Shown here: piece by piece, positions 8,801 through 17,951 of the stretch | How positions within the stretch are numbered: the first letter of the stretch is position 1 | Layout of the letters: every line of letters begins with the position of its first letter | Assembly (NCBI RefSeq): GCF_900112865.1 | Contig: NZ_FONH01000004.1 | Span: 1-64,000, forward strand | Reading direction: 5' to 3' | Source: Dyella marensis | GTDB lineage: Bacteria > Pseudomonadota > Gammaproteobacteria > Xanthomonadales > Rhodanobacteraceae | Length of the DNA: 64,000 nt | Notes under the pieces: model-generated | What the model was told of the DNA's origin: nothing | Database searches by the model: none | Seen by the model: the letters and a program-made list of their open reading frames with translations, nothing else | Made by a program: the position numbers and the translations under genes

Positions 8801-9724
8801 ACCTTCAGCTCGCTGTTCGTGCTGGATGCGCAGACCGGCAAGCTGATCCGCGAGGTGAAGACCTCCGATGCTCGCAGCGGCACCAACAGCCACGGCCTGG
8901 CCACGCCGGTGCTGGGCGATTACAACGACGACCAGGTCGACGACGTGGCGTTCGCCGGCGATCTGGATGGCAACCTGTGGCGTTACGACTTTTCATCGAG
9001 CGATCCGGCGGCATGGAAGGTCACCCTGGCCTTCAAGCCGGTGACGGCAGGCACGCAGCCGATCACCGGTATGCCGCGGCTGTTCCCTGACCCCGCCACC
9101 AGCAAGCTCATCGTGGTGTTCGGCACCGGCAAGTACCTGGGGCCGCAAGACGGCAGTGACGTGACGACGCAGTCGGTATATGGCATTCGCGATATCGGCT
9201 CGACGGTGACGCGCAGCCAGCTGGTGGCGCAGACGCTGCGTGAGGCGACCGCCGACGACGGCAAGATCACCGCGCGCGGCTTGACCGACCATGCGGTGCC
9301 GTCGAACAAGCACGGCTGGTACTTCGACCTGGGGCCGTCGGCTTCGTCCATCGGCGAGCGTGTGATTGTCACACCGACCGCGCTGTTCGACTCCGGGCGC
9401 GTGGTGATCCAGACGCTGATACCGGGCAGTGACCCGTGCAGCGGCGGCGTCGGCGGCGCACTGATGGTGGTGAACGCGGCGACCGGCGGCTCGGGGGGCG
9501 GTCTCTCGTCGCTGAGCGTGAGCGCATGGACCGGCAGCGGAACCGCCGCGGTCGGCGGCCGCGTGGACAACCCGCGCACCGCCTCCGGCACGATGCCGGT
9601 GGTAAGTGCGGTCGGCGGTGGCAGCCTGCTGGTGCCCGGCCTGAAGCTCAGCGGCAGCGACAGCGTGTTGAGCATCGACGACGCGATCTGGCGCCGCCGG
9701 TCCTGGCGGAGGATTACGCCATGA
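5894..9724 (+). CDS. pilY1: PilY1-type pilus tip adhesin/assembly factor (copy 1, degenerate vWA)
   Basis: The 1276-residue secreted protein has a signal peptide (to about residue 33) and a C-terminal PilC-type beta-propeller. The propeller has a Ca-binding-like loop, DYNDDQVDD. PilY1 proteins sit at the pilus tip and control extension, retraction and adhesion. Compared with copy 2 (1416 residues), the MIDAS segment at nt 6065-6082 reads DNSRPM instead of DDSGSM. About 160 residues after CRQNFHMIVTD (near nt 7495) are replaced by an 18-residue linker. The segment 6481-6600 is only about 41% G+C. The frame is otherwise uninterrupted, so the gene is probably expressed. The 3' end overlaps pilE. 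Confidence 0.92.
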   Translation: MRVFPFISIRGKAAAVLGLLLLGGVPVPTADAQSVELSPAPPNLVQGRVAPNIVVTFDNSRPMFRTYSPQSRPFDFGDWNGPWKCAGVIDPRITDPADIRSHSMNSVYYNPTVRYVSPLRSSIPLRDADPKMVPDEGVAANRPRQPLGMSASPVYYESRMGTDSNGLNPDGRWQIRNSSTNLLARRTVEAIPKTIVTQVKDYKYDHYYLCPTFSNAGLTVFGEHILDNLTIAPWSNPRPGAADYKLALGCACLSGWGNWTPASSYSRLEDFRRACKGTTQYRWVELVDVKKTVYEEKVTDHRWTCGADASSPLPGDAGGPYYYRYKQWSPRIEVDAQGKPTRTGLARLYDRSNWEAVRVDDTANFANWYAYYRTPSLMMRSVVSHAFGRLGRAVPGTGGGFGSQLRVAWQNVGAGDTFRLQGDAVIAPLIDFHDPFCDAAKVDPVAEGLQAGKRSTPLNCYNTAFFNWLFDDTKFTDTPSNEAIARARRFFERGNGSGGATGDLHDPYWEPPAQPGGAGKRLTCRQNFHMIVTDYNRPYGGESLGAGANVRTAFFGPGHPENLIGQIKAALIDIQAGTSPVTVSGANLSAVNTSVLAPGALGFSTGYDPKDWSGTFQAVSLSANGKASNVAWDAGDMLDKSHPAARNVLTGARDRDGRVKGVAFKLAYQLDAEARLLFADVARRAGTTDQYFLDYLRGDRGKEATAFRKRNHLLGAIVGSQAVHVGYPSSGYRDSWPANSPEQQALARDASDCARRTPSTCSSYEAFVKNRLNRKPAVYVGANDGMLHAFDASMTKDGSGNAPPAASAGQELFAYVPRSVYANLGNLTLKDGFKFMPTVDGVPVTRDVYFSQSTTTPVATSPGWRTILVGGLRLGGRGVYALDITDPASMDTGKVLWEFSADTPRQNGWSDGRAVNPGGDPANLGYTYGQPNIGRLNNGSWVVLVPGGYFPDCGKAPFAGCTTPAQVANTFSSLFVLDAQTGKLIREVKTSDARSGTNSHGLATPVLGDYNDDQVDDVAFAGDLDGNLWRYDFSSSDPAAWKVTLAFKPVTAGTQPITGMPRLFPDPATSKLIVVFGTGKYLGPQDGSDVTTQSVYGIRDIGSTVTRSQLVAQTLREATADDGKITARGLTDHAVPSNKHGWYFDLGPSASSIGERVIVTPTALFDSGRVVIQTLIPGSDPCSGGVGGALMVVNAATGGSGGGLSSLSVSAWTGSGTAAVGGRVDNPRTASGTMPVVSAVGGGSLLVPGLKLSGSDSVLSIDDAIWRRRSWRRITP

Positions 9725-10155
9725 GTGTGCGTTTCCGCCGTCCCGATCGCCATGTGCGCGGCTTCACCCTGGTCGAGTTGATGGTGGTGGTGGCGATCAT
9801 CGCCGTCGTGTCGGCCTTCGCGGTGCCCAGCTACCTGCGCTATGGCTTTCGTGCCAGACGCGCGGATGCGCATCAGACCTTATTGAGCGTCACCATGGCG
9901 CAGGAGCGCTACTACGCCGTCAATAACCATTATGCGACGAGCATGACCGACCTCGGTTTCAAGGAGGCCACATCGGACAAGGGCTATTACAAAATCACCC
10001 TGAGAACGGACGCCAAGGGGACCTGGTTCAACGCCTCGGCCACACCCATACCGGGTGGCTTTCAGGCGAAGGATGGTTGCTTGGCCATGGACACCAATGA
10101 TCTCGGTCAGAAAACCTTCCGCGGGCATACCACCAATGGTTCCTGTCTATGGTGA
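9721..10155 (+). CDS. pilE: type IV pilin-like protein PilE (copy 1)
   Basis: The 144-residue product has a class III prepilin signal (HVRG before FTLVELMVVVAIIA) and the compact pilin fold with two C-terminal cysteines (KDGCLAM and NGSCLW) that could form the D-region disulfide. In Xanthomonadales-type operons PilE is a minor pilin, although the same family includes major pilins. The ATG overlaps the pilY1 stop codon (ATGA). It aligns with copy 2 at 17948. Confidence 0.92.
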   Translation: MSVRFRRPDRHVRGFTLVELMVVVAIIAVVSAFAVPSYLRYGFRARRADAHQTLLSVTMAQERYYAVNNHYATSMTDLGFKEATSDKGYYKITLRTDAKGTWFNASATPIPGGFQAKDGCLAMDTNDLGQKTFRGHTTNGSCLW

Positions 10156-10160
10156 TCGCC

Positions 10161-10736
10161 ATGAAGCAACGGGGCGGGAGGGGTTTCAGCCTGGTCGAGC
10201 TGATGATGACGCTGGCGGTAATGGCCGTTCTACTGGTTGTGGCAGTGCCCTCACTTCGCGATGCGGTGCGACGTCACAAGGTCACCGCGGCAGCCAATGC
10301 TCTGCTGGCGGACCTCGCCTATGCGCGCAGTGAGGCGATTCTCGGCGGGATAGTGGTGTCGGTCTGCACAAGCTCCAGGGACCGGAAAAAGTGCGATCAA
10401 ACCAATGCCTACGAGCCTGGTTGGCTGGTCCACCTGGGCCTTGCAGGCACGGATGGCGCGATCCCCGCCATGCGAACGCGTGGGCTCCCCTTGCGCTTCG
10501 GTCCGCCGCGCGATGGTGTTGCGATCCAGGGACTGGACCGCAGCCTCAGTTTCGATGCAATGGGCCAACTGCATGCCTCCATCAAGAAGCCACCGAAATT
10601 CACGGTGTGCTTCCGTTCGTCCGCCTCCGGACCCGGTACCAGCACGGCCGCCGTGCCTGGCGTGGAGTTCACGGTGAATGCCTCCGGCCGGGTGACTACC
10701 CGGGGGCTGGGCGCCGGAGAGGCCTGCCTGAGCTAG
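10161..10736 (+). CDS. fimT: GspH/FimT family pseudopilin (copy 1)
   Basis: The 191-residue product begins MKQRGGRG then FSLVELMMTLAVMAVL, a prepilin signal with Glu at +5. The body matches GspH/FimT pseudopilins (RDAVRRHKV, ALLADLAYARSEAI). It closes the first minor-pilin operon. I chose the start at 10161, five bases past the pilE stop, because copy 2 has the same arrangement. An ATG at 10149 inside pilE is also in frame. Confidence 0.88.
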   Translation: MKQRGGRGFSLVELMMTLAVMAVLLVVAVPSLRDAVRRHKVTAAANALLADLAYARSEAILGGIVVSVCTSSRDRKKCDQTNAYEPGWLVHLGLAGTDGAIPAMRTRGLPLRFGPPRDGVAIQGLDRSLSFDAMGQLHASIKKPPKFTVCFRSSASGPGTSTAAVPGVEFTVNASGRVTTRGLGAGEACLS

Positions 10737-10878
10737 AGACGCCGCAGACGTCATCCCGACCCAGGGGCCGCTGGCCGTAGGGGATTCCCGACAGGCTGGC
10801 CTTCCAAACCGGTCGTCGGTTAGTGCGATCCAGTACTCATTTGAGTTGCGAAGCTACGCAGCTCGCTCGGAGCGGTCT

Positions 10879-10917
10879 TGCCGCTCATCGGGCGATTCCT
10901 GCCGCTTATCGGATTCC
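10879..10917. repeat. two imperfect direct repeats upstream of pilV2
   Basis: TGCCGCTCATCGG...ATTCC is followed immediately by TGCCGCTTATCGGATTCC in the 240-bp gap between the two pilin operons. This may be a tandem regulator-binding site for the second operon. The first operon has no matching pair upstream. No promoter hexamers were recognised with confidence. Confidence 0.35.
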
Positions 10918-10976
10918 GCTTGTAGGAATTATCTGGCCCTGAGGACAGTACCCCGGCTTCCAGGGGAGAGTCCTTC

Positions 10977-11573
10977 ATGCATGTCGTCTCGCGTCAGCGT
11001 GGCGTGTCGCTGATCGAAGTGATGATGGCCGTGCTGATCTTCAGCATCGGCCTGATCGGCCTGGCCGGTCTCATGGTCATGGCGACCCGGTCCAATCACT
11101 CGGCCTACCAGCGCACCCAGGTGACCTTCCTGGCCAGCACCATGGCCGACCGCATGGGCGCCAACCCGGTCGGCGTGTGGAGCGGGTTCTACAACTCCGC
11201 CGGCTATCCGGTGGCCGCCAGCAGCGCGGCCAACAACGACTGCGCCTCCGGTTGCACGCCGCAGTTGCTGGCGCAGTCCGACCAGCGCGCCTGGAGCCGG
11301 CAGCTGAGCAGCTTCCTGCCGAACGTGAAGGCGAGCGTCCAGTGCAACAACAACCCGGCCGGCTTCACCCCGGCGGGCTGGACGCTGGGTACGCCCGCCT
11401 CGGGCGCGACCGCCGCGGTCCCGGCCGATCCCGGCCAGGTCGGCATGCGTCCGCCGTACGGCGGCATCTGCACGATGAATATCACCTGGGACGAGCAGCA
11501 GTCCGGCGACCAGCAGCAACAGCAAGCCACCGCGGTGGCCCCACAGACCTTCTCCTGGACCTTCCAGCCGTGA
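10977..11573 (+). CDS. pilV: type IV pilus minor pilin PilV (copy 2)
   Basis: The 198-residue product has the prepilin signal SRQRG then VSLIEVMMAVLIFSIG, and aligns closely with copy 1 over the N-terminal half. The C-terminal part carries a Gln-rich insert (QQSGDQQQQQ) absent from copy 1. A strong AGGGGAGAG ribosome site lies at 10962-10970. It opens the second, complete pilVWXY1E-fimT operon, and its stop overlaps the GTG start of pilW. Confidence 0.93.
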   Translation: MHVVSRQRGVSLIEVMMAVLIFSIGLIGLAGLMVMATRSNHSAYQRTQVTFLASTMADRMGANPVGVWSGFYNSAGYPVAASSAANNDCASGCTPQLLAQSDQRAWSRQLSSFLPNVKASVQCNNNPAGFTPAGWTLGTPASGATAAVPADPGQVGMRPPYGGICTMNITWDEQQSGDQQQQQATAVAPQTFSWTFQP

Positions 11574-12964
11574 CGACTTCCGCGCATCCGACTCTTGCCG
11601 GCCGCGCCGTCCAGGCCGGCCTGACCCTCGTCGAACTCATGGTGGCGATGGCGCTGGGCCTGATCGTGGCCGGCGGCGTGGTGGCCATCTTCAATTCCAC
11701 CTCCTCGAGCAACCGCGCGCAGACGCAGCTGGCGCGGCTGCAGGAAGAGGGGCGTTTCGCGGTGACCCGGCTCAAGCAGGACCTGAGCATGGCCAACGGC
11801 CAGTACTGCACCAATTCCGGCGGCGTGGCCAAGCCGGCGGCCGCCTCGCAGCTGTATCTCGATGGCCTGCGCGCGCCGGTCGTCTATGCCAAGAACGTGA
11901 CCACCGCGATCGGCGACATCACCACCGCGTTCGGCGCCACCAGCGGCACCAATACCTATCCGGCGCAGCCGACGGCGCAGTATTCGATGCCGTCGTACAT
12001 GTTCATGCGCGGCTACGACTGCGGCCTCACCTCGACCACCTGCAAGCCGATCGATCCGAACTCCGTGCTCAACGTCGCCACCGGCGTTCCCGCCATGGCC
12101 AAGACCGTGGGCAGCCGGGTGATCGGCACCGACGTGATCACCGTGCGCTATGTCAACGCGGACCGTGGCTGGGCGATCGGCGCCGGTGGCACTTCGATCG
12201 CCACGGCCGCCTCGAGCGGTTCGGCCATCGCCAGCATCACCATCGCCCAGGCCACTTCCAGCGAGCCGCCGCCGGCCGATTTCGCCAGCGGCGACATGGC
12301 CATGCTGGCCGACTGCTCCAATGCGCAGGTGTTCGCGGTGACCAAGAGCGGCGCCGCCACGCTGACGCCGACCAGCGCCAATAATTTTGCCGCGCCCGCG
12401 CCGCAGCAGCCGCTGTCGGCGCCGAAGCTGTTCGATTTCAACCGCGATTTCCAGACCGTCACCTATTGGCTCAAGGTGGTGGACAACGGCAACGGCCAGA
12501 CCACCGGTGCGCTGATGCGCCGCGTCAACGGCGGCCCGTTCAAGGCCGACGGCACCACCGCCAACCCGGGTGGTACCGAGGACGAACTGGTGCGCGGCGT
12601 GGAACGCCTGGACTTCCGCTACGGCATCCAGGACGTGGACGGCAAGGTGCGCTATGTCACCGCCGACGTGGTGGATGCCGCCACCGGCATCACCTGCCCG
12701 CCGGGCGAGGTGAACAAGATCACCACCGCCGGCTGCCTGTGGCGCGCGGTGTCCAGTGTCGAAATCAACATGGTGATCGACGGACAGATCCCGCTGTACA
12801 CGCTGACCGCGAACGACCTGGCCTACACCTACGGTATCGACGGCAAGACCACGCCGGCCGCGCCGTCGGCGCATGGCATCAAGCCGAGCGACCAGGGTTT
12901 CGTCGATCCGATGCTGCGCCGCGAGTTCACCGCGGTGGTGGCGGTGCGCAATTTCAATCCGTGA
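11570..12964 (+). CDS. pilW: type IV pilus minor pilin PilW (copy 2)
   Basis: The 464-residue product carries a prepilin signal (QAG before LTLVELMVAMALG) and the long PilW domain. I chose the GTG at 11570 because it overlaps the pilV stop (GTGA) and gives a leader like that of copy 1. Upstream extension only runs through pilV in another frame. It is slightly longer than copy 1 because of an added Ala/Ser-rich stretch around nt 12340-12410. Confidence 0.92.
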   Translation: MTTSAHPTLAGRAVQAGLTLVELMVAMALGLIVAGGVVAIFNSTSSSNRAQTQLARLQEEGRFAVTRLKQDLSMANGQYCTNSGGVAKPAAASQLYLDGLRAPVVYAKNVTTAIGDITTAFGATSGTNTYPAQPTAQYSMPSYMFMRGYDCGLTSTTCKPIDPNSVLNVATGVPAMAKTVGSRVIGTDVITVRYVNADRGWAIGAGGTSIATAASSGSAIASITIAQATSSEPPPADFASGDMAMLADCSNAQVFAVTKSGAATLTPTSANNFAAPAPQQPLSAPKLFDFNRDFQTVTYWLKVVDNGNGQTTGALMRRVNGGPFKADGTTANPGGTEDELVRGVERLDFRYGIQDVDGKVRYVTADVVDAATGITCPPGEVNKITTAGCLWRAVSSVEINMVIDGQIPLYTLTANDLAYTYGIDGKTTPAAPSAHGIKPSDQGFVDPMLRREFTAVVAVRNFNP

Positions 12965-13001
12965 GGCGGGACGCCGCCGCGCGGTCTAGAGGGGAAACGC
13001 A

Positions 13002-13667
13002 ATGATGTACGCACATTCCGGTCGGCGGTTGCCGCGCGCGCACCAGCAGCGCGGCGTGGTGCTGATCGTCGCGCTGATCTTCCTGGTGCTGCTGACCATC
13101 CTGGCGCTGAGCGCGTCGGGCCGCTCGCTGCTGCAGGAGCGCATGGCCGGCGGCCTGCGCAACACCAGCCTGGCCGACATGGCGGCGGAGACCACGCTGC
13201 GCGGCGTCGAGTGGAAGCTGTGGACCAGCACGACCAAGCTGACCAGCACGCCGCTGCTGTGCGGCTCCGGCGTGCTGGCCGGCAACTGTTACCGCTATGA
13301 CCCGAGCAATACCGCGCTGTACGGCAGCACCGGCACGGTGACCAAGTTCCGCAACGGCACCGGCTGGATCACCGCCGGCGCGGCCACTTACCAGGGTTCG
13401 GACAGCGGCACCAACTTCACCGCGCTGTCCGGCACCGCCAAGACCGGCGCGCTGGCCAGCAATCCCGTCTACATCATCGAGGACATGGGCGTGGAGCTGC
13501 CGCCGGGCGCGAGCGGCGGCCTGCACGAGTCCGGCGCCACCGGCTCGGGCAGCGGCGGCACCGGCAGCACCAGCCGCCACGTCTATCGCATCACCGCGCG
13601 CGCCACCGGCGCCGATTCCAACACGGTACGGGTGATGGAAAGCACCTTCGCCGCCAAGAGCAATTGA
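13002..13667 (+). CDS. pilX: type IV pilus assembly protein PilX (copy 2)
   Basis: The 221-residue product has the leader HQQRG then VVLIVALIFLVLLTILA, without Glu at +5, as in copy 1 and in PilX/GspK proteins generally. The Gly/Ser/Thr-rich region near the C-terminus (GSGSGGTGSTS) is longer than in copy 1. GAGGGGAAA just upstream is a good ribosome site. A second Met directly follows the first and could be the true start. Confidence 0.92.
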   Translation: MMYAHSGRRLPRAHQQRGVVLIVALIFLVLLTILALSASGRSLLQERMAGGLRNTSLADMAAETTLRGVEWKLWTSTTKLTSTPLLCGSGVLAGNCYRYDPSNTALYGSTGTVTKFRNGTGWITAGAATYQGSDSGTNFTALSGTAKTGALASNPVYIIEDMGVELPPGASGGLHESGATGSGSGGTGSTSRHVYRITARATGADSNTVRVMESTFAAKSN

Positions 13668-13700
13668 GCACACGAGCCTTAGAGCCGGAGCCATCCAGTC

Positions 13701-16700
13701 ATGCGTATTCGCCAACTCTTCTCGACGCGCCGCGGCATCGCCGCGCTCGCGCTCGGCCTGACCCTGCTGGGTGGCCTGCCGGTGCCGTTCGTGCCCACCG
13801 CCGATGCGCAGATCGCGCCGGTGCTGGCCAGCAGCATCCTGGCGACGACCAGCACGGCGGCGACGCCTTCCGCGGTGGTGGAGCTCAGCCCCACGCCGCC
13901 GAACCTGACCCAGGGCGTGGCGCCGAATATTGCGGTGACCTTCGACGATTCCGGTTCGATGGCCAGCAATTACATGGGCGATAACCGGCCGTTTGACGAT
14001 GGCAGCTGGACCGGTCCCTGGCGCTGTGCCGGCGTGATCGATCCGCGCGTCAGCAGCGCGACCAACATCCTGTCGCATGCCATGAACGGCGTGTACTACA
14101 ACCCGAATGTGGTGTATTCGCCGCCCATCGAGGCAGACGGTACGTCGTTCCCTAACGCCGATGCCAACCTGGTCCGCGTTCCGCTGGACGGCATTTCGGT
14201 GAACCGCCCCCGCAGCGCGGTCGCGCTGGACGCCACCGGCGCCTATCGCAATAACCCCAACGGAACCACCGACCCGACGGGTGCCACCGACCTCACCGCC
14301 ATCTGGTCTTCCACCCAGACCAAGACCGGTTCGAGCTGCCCGGCGAATGCGGATCCCGGATCCTGCGTCTGCATCGACCAGAGGCCGAACGGAACCTGCC
14401 GCTCCAACTCGAAATCGTGGCAATGGACGGAGACCACGCCAAATTCCGGCACCGATAATCGCTGGAAGTGCGGCTACGGCAGTTCGCCGATGGACTACAC
14501 CAAGAATGGTCCGGATGGCGTGGCGTATCCGAACGGTGGTCCGTACTACTACCGCTACAAGTCTTCCGCACCGGCCATCACCGTCGATGCTTATGGCAAT
14601 CCGGACAGCACCGGATTGAACAATCTCTATAGCGGCAGCAATTGGGAAGCGGTGGCAGTCCGCAACCAGAACGTGACCATCGGTGGCGTCACCGTCAACG
14701 AATGGCAGAACTTCGCCAACTGGTACGCCTACTACCGTACGCGCAACCTGATGACGCGCACGGCGCTGTCGCGTGTGTTCGGCAAGCTGGGTGCGCCGAA
14801 TTCCGACGGCGGCTACGGCAGCACCTTCCGTGTGGCGTGGCAGAACCTCTATACCGACGACACCTTCCGCCTGCAGAGCAGCACCATCATCAGCAACCTG
14901 ATGGATGCCAATTCACCGGCCTGCGATGCCTCCAGCACGGACCCGACCGCCATCGGCTTGCAGACGGGCACGGTGAAGACGCCGCCGAACTGCTACCGCT
15001 CCGCGTTCTTCAACTGGATCTTCCAGGTGCCGGCCACCGGCAATACGCCGCTGCGCGCATCGACCATCCGCGCTGGCTCGTTCTTCCAGCGCGGCTACGG
15101 CAATACCGGCGCGAACGGCGACCTGCACGATCCGTACTGGGATCCGCCGGCGAAGACCGGTGCGGACGGCCTGGAGCTGACCTGCCGCCAGAACTTCCAC
15201 ATGGTGGTGACGGACGGTTACTGGAACGAGAGCGACCCCGGCCTGCCCACGCCCTTCAAGGACGGCGAGACCGCGCAGACGCTGCCTGACGGCACGGCGT
15301 ATTCCACAGCCGCAGCGGAATCGCGCGTGTTCTGGGACGTGCAGGGCGCGAAGTACACGTCCTCGCTGGCGAATATCGCTTTCAATTACTGGTCGTCGAA
15401 CCTGCGACCGGATCTCTACGATCCTGCCAATGGCAAGCAGGTGCCGCCGTACATGCCCGACAAGAGCACCGGCGTGGTGACGGGGGCTTCGTCGACGACG
15501 CTGGAGCAGTACTTCAACCCGAAGAACGATCCCGCCAACTGGCCGCACCTGGTCCAGTACATGGTGACCCTGGGTATCGCCGGCGAACTCAATTTCACCA
15601 ACGATGCCGACTGCGTGGTGTCGACCGCGAACGACCTGTGCGCGCTGCGCCGCGGCCAGACCAACTCCACCGGTGCCAGGGGCTGGACGCTGCCCGCCAA
15701 CAACTCGCCGCCTGGCATCGACGACACCTGGCATGCGGCGATCAACAGCCGCGGCGCCTACTTCAGCGCGGGCAACCCGCAGAACCTGGTGGACCAGCTC
15801 AGCGCGATCCTGACCAACATCAGCGCGCGCACCATTCCGGCGAATACGGGCGCGGTGAACTCGGCGGTGCTGGTGCCTGGCGCGCTCGGCTTCAACACCG
15901 GCTACAGCTCGGCGGACTGGAGCGGTACGTTCCAGGCGGTGTCGGTCTCGGCCAACGGCTCGACCTCGACCACGGTGTGGGACGCGGGTGCGCTGCTGGA
16001 CGATGCGACCAAGTCCCCGCCAGGCAGCCGCAACATCCTCACTGCAAAGGAAGGCAGCGACGGCAGCTTCGCCGGCGGCGTGGCGTTCAAGACCTTCACT
16101 GCGCTGGACAGCGCCGGGCAGACCCTGCTGTCCGGCACGCCGGCCAGCATCGACGCCACCAACGACACCGGCCAGACCCGCGTGGACTACCTGCGCGGCG
16201 ATCGCAGCAAGGAGTCCACCACGTTCCGGCAGCGCAACCATCTGCTGGGCGCGATCATCGGTTCGCAGGCGGTGTACGTGAGCTATCCGGCCAGCGGCTA
16301 TCGCAACGGCTGGCCGACGGGATCGCCGGAGCAGACGGCGGTGGCGGGCGACGCGGCCAACTGCGCCACGCTGACGCCGCTTACCTGCCATACCTACGAG
16401 GCGTTCGTGAAGAACAACCTCAGCCGCAAGCCGGTGGTCTACGTCGGCGCCAATGACGGCATGCTGCATGCGTTCGACGCATCGTTGACCACGGATGCCA
16501 GCGGCAACGTGACGCCGGCAACGGGTGCAGGCCTGGAACTGTTCGGCTACGTGCCGCGCTCGGTCTACGGCAACCTGGGCAACCTCACCTTGAAGGACAA
16601 CTTCAAGTTCATGCCCACCGTCGATGGCGTGCCGGTCACGCGCGACGTGTATTTCAGCCAGACAACTACCTCGCCGGTGTCCACCTCTCAGGGCTGGCAT

Positions 16701-17951
16701 ACCTTGCTGGTCGGCGGCCTGCGTCTTGGCGGCCGCGGCGTGTACGCGCTGGACATCACCGATCCCAGCTCGATGGGCACGGCCAAGGTGCTGTGGGAGT
16801 TCAATGCCGACACTCCGGTGCAGGGCACCTGGACCGACGGCAGCACCACCAACCCGGGCGGCAATCCGGCCAATATCGGCTACACCTACGGCCAGCCGAA
16901 CATCGGCCGCCTCAACAATGGCAAGTGGGTGGTGCTGGTCCCGGGCGGCTATTTCCCGGATTGCACCAAGGCTCCGTTCACCGGCGCCAACTGCACTTCG
17001 CCGGCGGCGGCCTCCAACACCTTCAGCTCGCTGTTCGTGCTGGATGCGCAGACCGGCAAGCTGATCCGCGAGCTGAAGACGCCTGGCACGAGCGCCGGTG
17101 GCGCGAACAGCCATGGCCTGGCCACGCCGGTGCTGGGCGACTACAACGACGACCAGGTCGACGATGTGTCCTTCGCCGGCGACCTGGACGGCAACCTGTG
17201 GCGCTATGACCTGTCCTCGAGCGACCCGAATGCCTGGAGCGTGACGCTGGCATTCAAGCCGGCCACCGCGGGTGCGCAGCCGATCACCAGCATGCCGCGC
17301 CTGTTCGCCGATCCGGTCACCAACAAGTTCATCGTGGTGTTCGGCACCGGCAAGTACCTGGGCGTGAGCGACAACACCAGCGGCAGCGCGGTGACGCAGT
17401 CGGTGTACGGCATCCGCGACGTCGGCTCGACCGTGACGCGCAGCCAGCTGGTGGCGCAGACCTTGAGCGAGGCGCTGGCCGACGACGGCAAGACCATCGC
17501 GCGCGGCATCACCGACAACCCGGTGCCATCGACCAAGAACGGCTGGTACTTCGACCTGGGTCCGTCGACCTCGTCGGCCGGCGAACGCGTGGTGGTGACG
17601 CCAGGCGCGCTGTTCGACACCGGCCGCGTGGTGATCCAGACGCTGATCCCGGGCACCAACGATCCGTGCAATGCCAGCATCCAGGGCGCACTGATGGTGG
17701 TGAACGCGGCGACCGGTGGCGCGAACGGGGGCCTGTCGGCGCCGGGCGTGAGCTCCTGGGCCGGCACCAACACCGCGGTGGTGGGCGGACGCGTGAACGA
17801 TCCGCGCACTTCCGGCACGGTGCCGCTGGTGACCACGGTGGGCGGCGGCAGCGTGCTGGTGCCCGGCCTCAAGCTCAGCGGCAGCAACAATGTTCTGAAC
17901 ATCAACGACGCCATCTGGCGCCGCCGTTCCTGGCGAGGGATTACGCAATGA
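13701..17951 (+). CDS. pilY1: PilY1-type pilus tip adhesin/assembly factor (copy 2, full length)
   Basis: The 1416-residue product has a signal peptide, an N-terminal vWA-like region with an intact MIDAS motif DDSGSM at nt 13944-13961 (residues 82-87), and a C-terminal PilC-type beta-propeller with a DYNDDQVDD calcium loop. The region VVTDGYWNES through AINSRGAYF (about nt 15207-15761) completes the vWA domain and is the part missing from copy 1. PilY1 is exported and located at the pilus tip. The 3' end overlaps pilE by four bases. Confidence 0.94.
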   Translation: MRIRQLFSTRRGIAALALGLTLLGGLPVPFVPTADAQIAPVLASSILATTSTAATPSAVVELSPTPPNLTQGVAPNIAVTFDDSGSMASNYMGDNRPFDDGSWTGPWRCAGVIDPRVSSATNILSHAMNGVYYNPNVVYSPPIEADGTSFPNADANLVRVPLDGISVNRPRSAVALDATGAYRNNPNGTTDPTGATDLTAIWSSTQTKTGSSCPANADPGSCVCIDQRPNGTCRSNSKSWQWTETTPNSGTDNRWKCGYGSSPMDYTKNGPDGVAYPNGGPYYYRYKSSAPAITVDAYGNPDSTGLNNLYSGSNWEAVAVRNQNVTIGGVTVNEWQNFANWYAYYRTRNLMTRTALSRVFGKLGAPNSDGGYGSTFRVAWQNLYTDDTFRLQSSTIISNLMDANSPACDASSTDPTAIGLQTGTVKTPPNCYRSAFFNWIFQVPATGNTPLRASTIRAGSFFQRGYGNTGANGDLHDPYWDPPAKTGADGLELTCRQNFHMVVTDGYWNESDPGLPTPFKDGETAQTLPDGTAYSTAAAESRVFWDVQGAKYTSSLANIAFNYWSSNLRPDLYDPANGKQVPPYMPDKSTGVVTGASSTTLEQYFNPKNDPANWPHLVQYMVTLGIAGELNFTNDADCVVSTANDLCALRRGQTNSTGARGWTLPANNSPPGIDDTWHAAINSRGAYFSAGNPQNLVDQLSAILTNISARTIPANTGAVNSAVLVPGALGFNTGYSSADWSGTFQAVSVSANGSTSTTVWDAGALLDDATKSPPGSRNILTAKEGSDGSFAGGVAFKTFTALDSAGQTLLSGTPASIDATNDTGQTRVDYLRGDRSKESTTFRQRNHLLGAIIGSQAVYVSYPASGYRNGWPTGSPEQTAVAGDAANCATLTPLTCHTYEAFVKNNLSRKPVVYVGANDGMLHAFDASLTTDASGNVTPATGAGLELFGYVPRSVYGNLGNLTLKDNFKFMPTVDGVPVTRDVYFSQTTTSPVSTSQGWHTLLVGGLRLGGRGVYALDITDPSSMGTAKVLWEFNADTPVQGTWTDGSTTNPGGNPANIGYTYGQPNIGRLNNGKWVVLVPGGYFPDCTKAPFTGANCTSPAAASNTFSSLFVLDAQTGKLIRELKTPGTSAGGANSHGLATPVLGDYNDDQVDDVSFAGDLDGNLWRYDLSSSDPNAWSVTLAFKPATAGAQPITSMPRLFADPVTNKFIVVFGTGKYLGVSDNTSGSAVTQSVYGIRDVGSTVTRSQLVAQTLSEALADDGKTIARGITDNPVPSTKNGWYFDLGPSTSSAGERVVVTPGALFDTGRVVIQTLIPGTNDPCNASIQGALMVVNAATGGANGGLSAPGVSSWAGTNTAVVGGRVNDPRTSGTVPLVTTVGGGSVLVPGLKLSGSNNVLNINDAIWRRRSWRGITQ

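Noticed and set aside
5894-9724. PilY1 copy 1 as a pseudogene
   Set aside because: Despite the missing vWA segment and broken MIDAS, the 1276-codon frame is uninterrupted and the propeller is conserved, so it is treated as a real variant.
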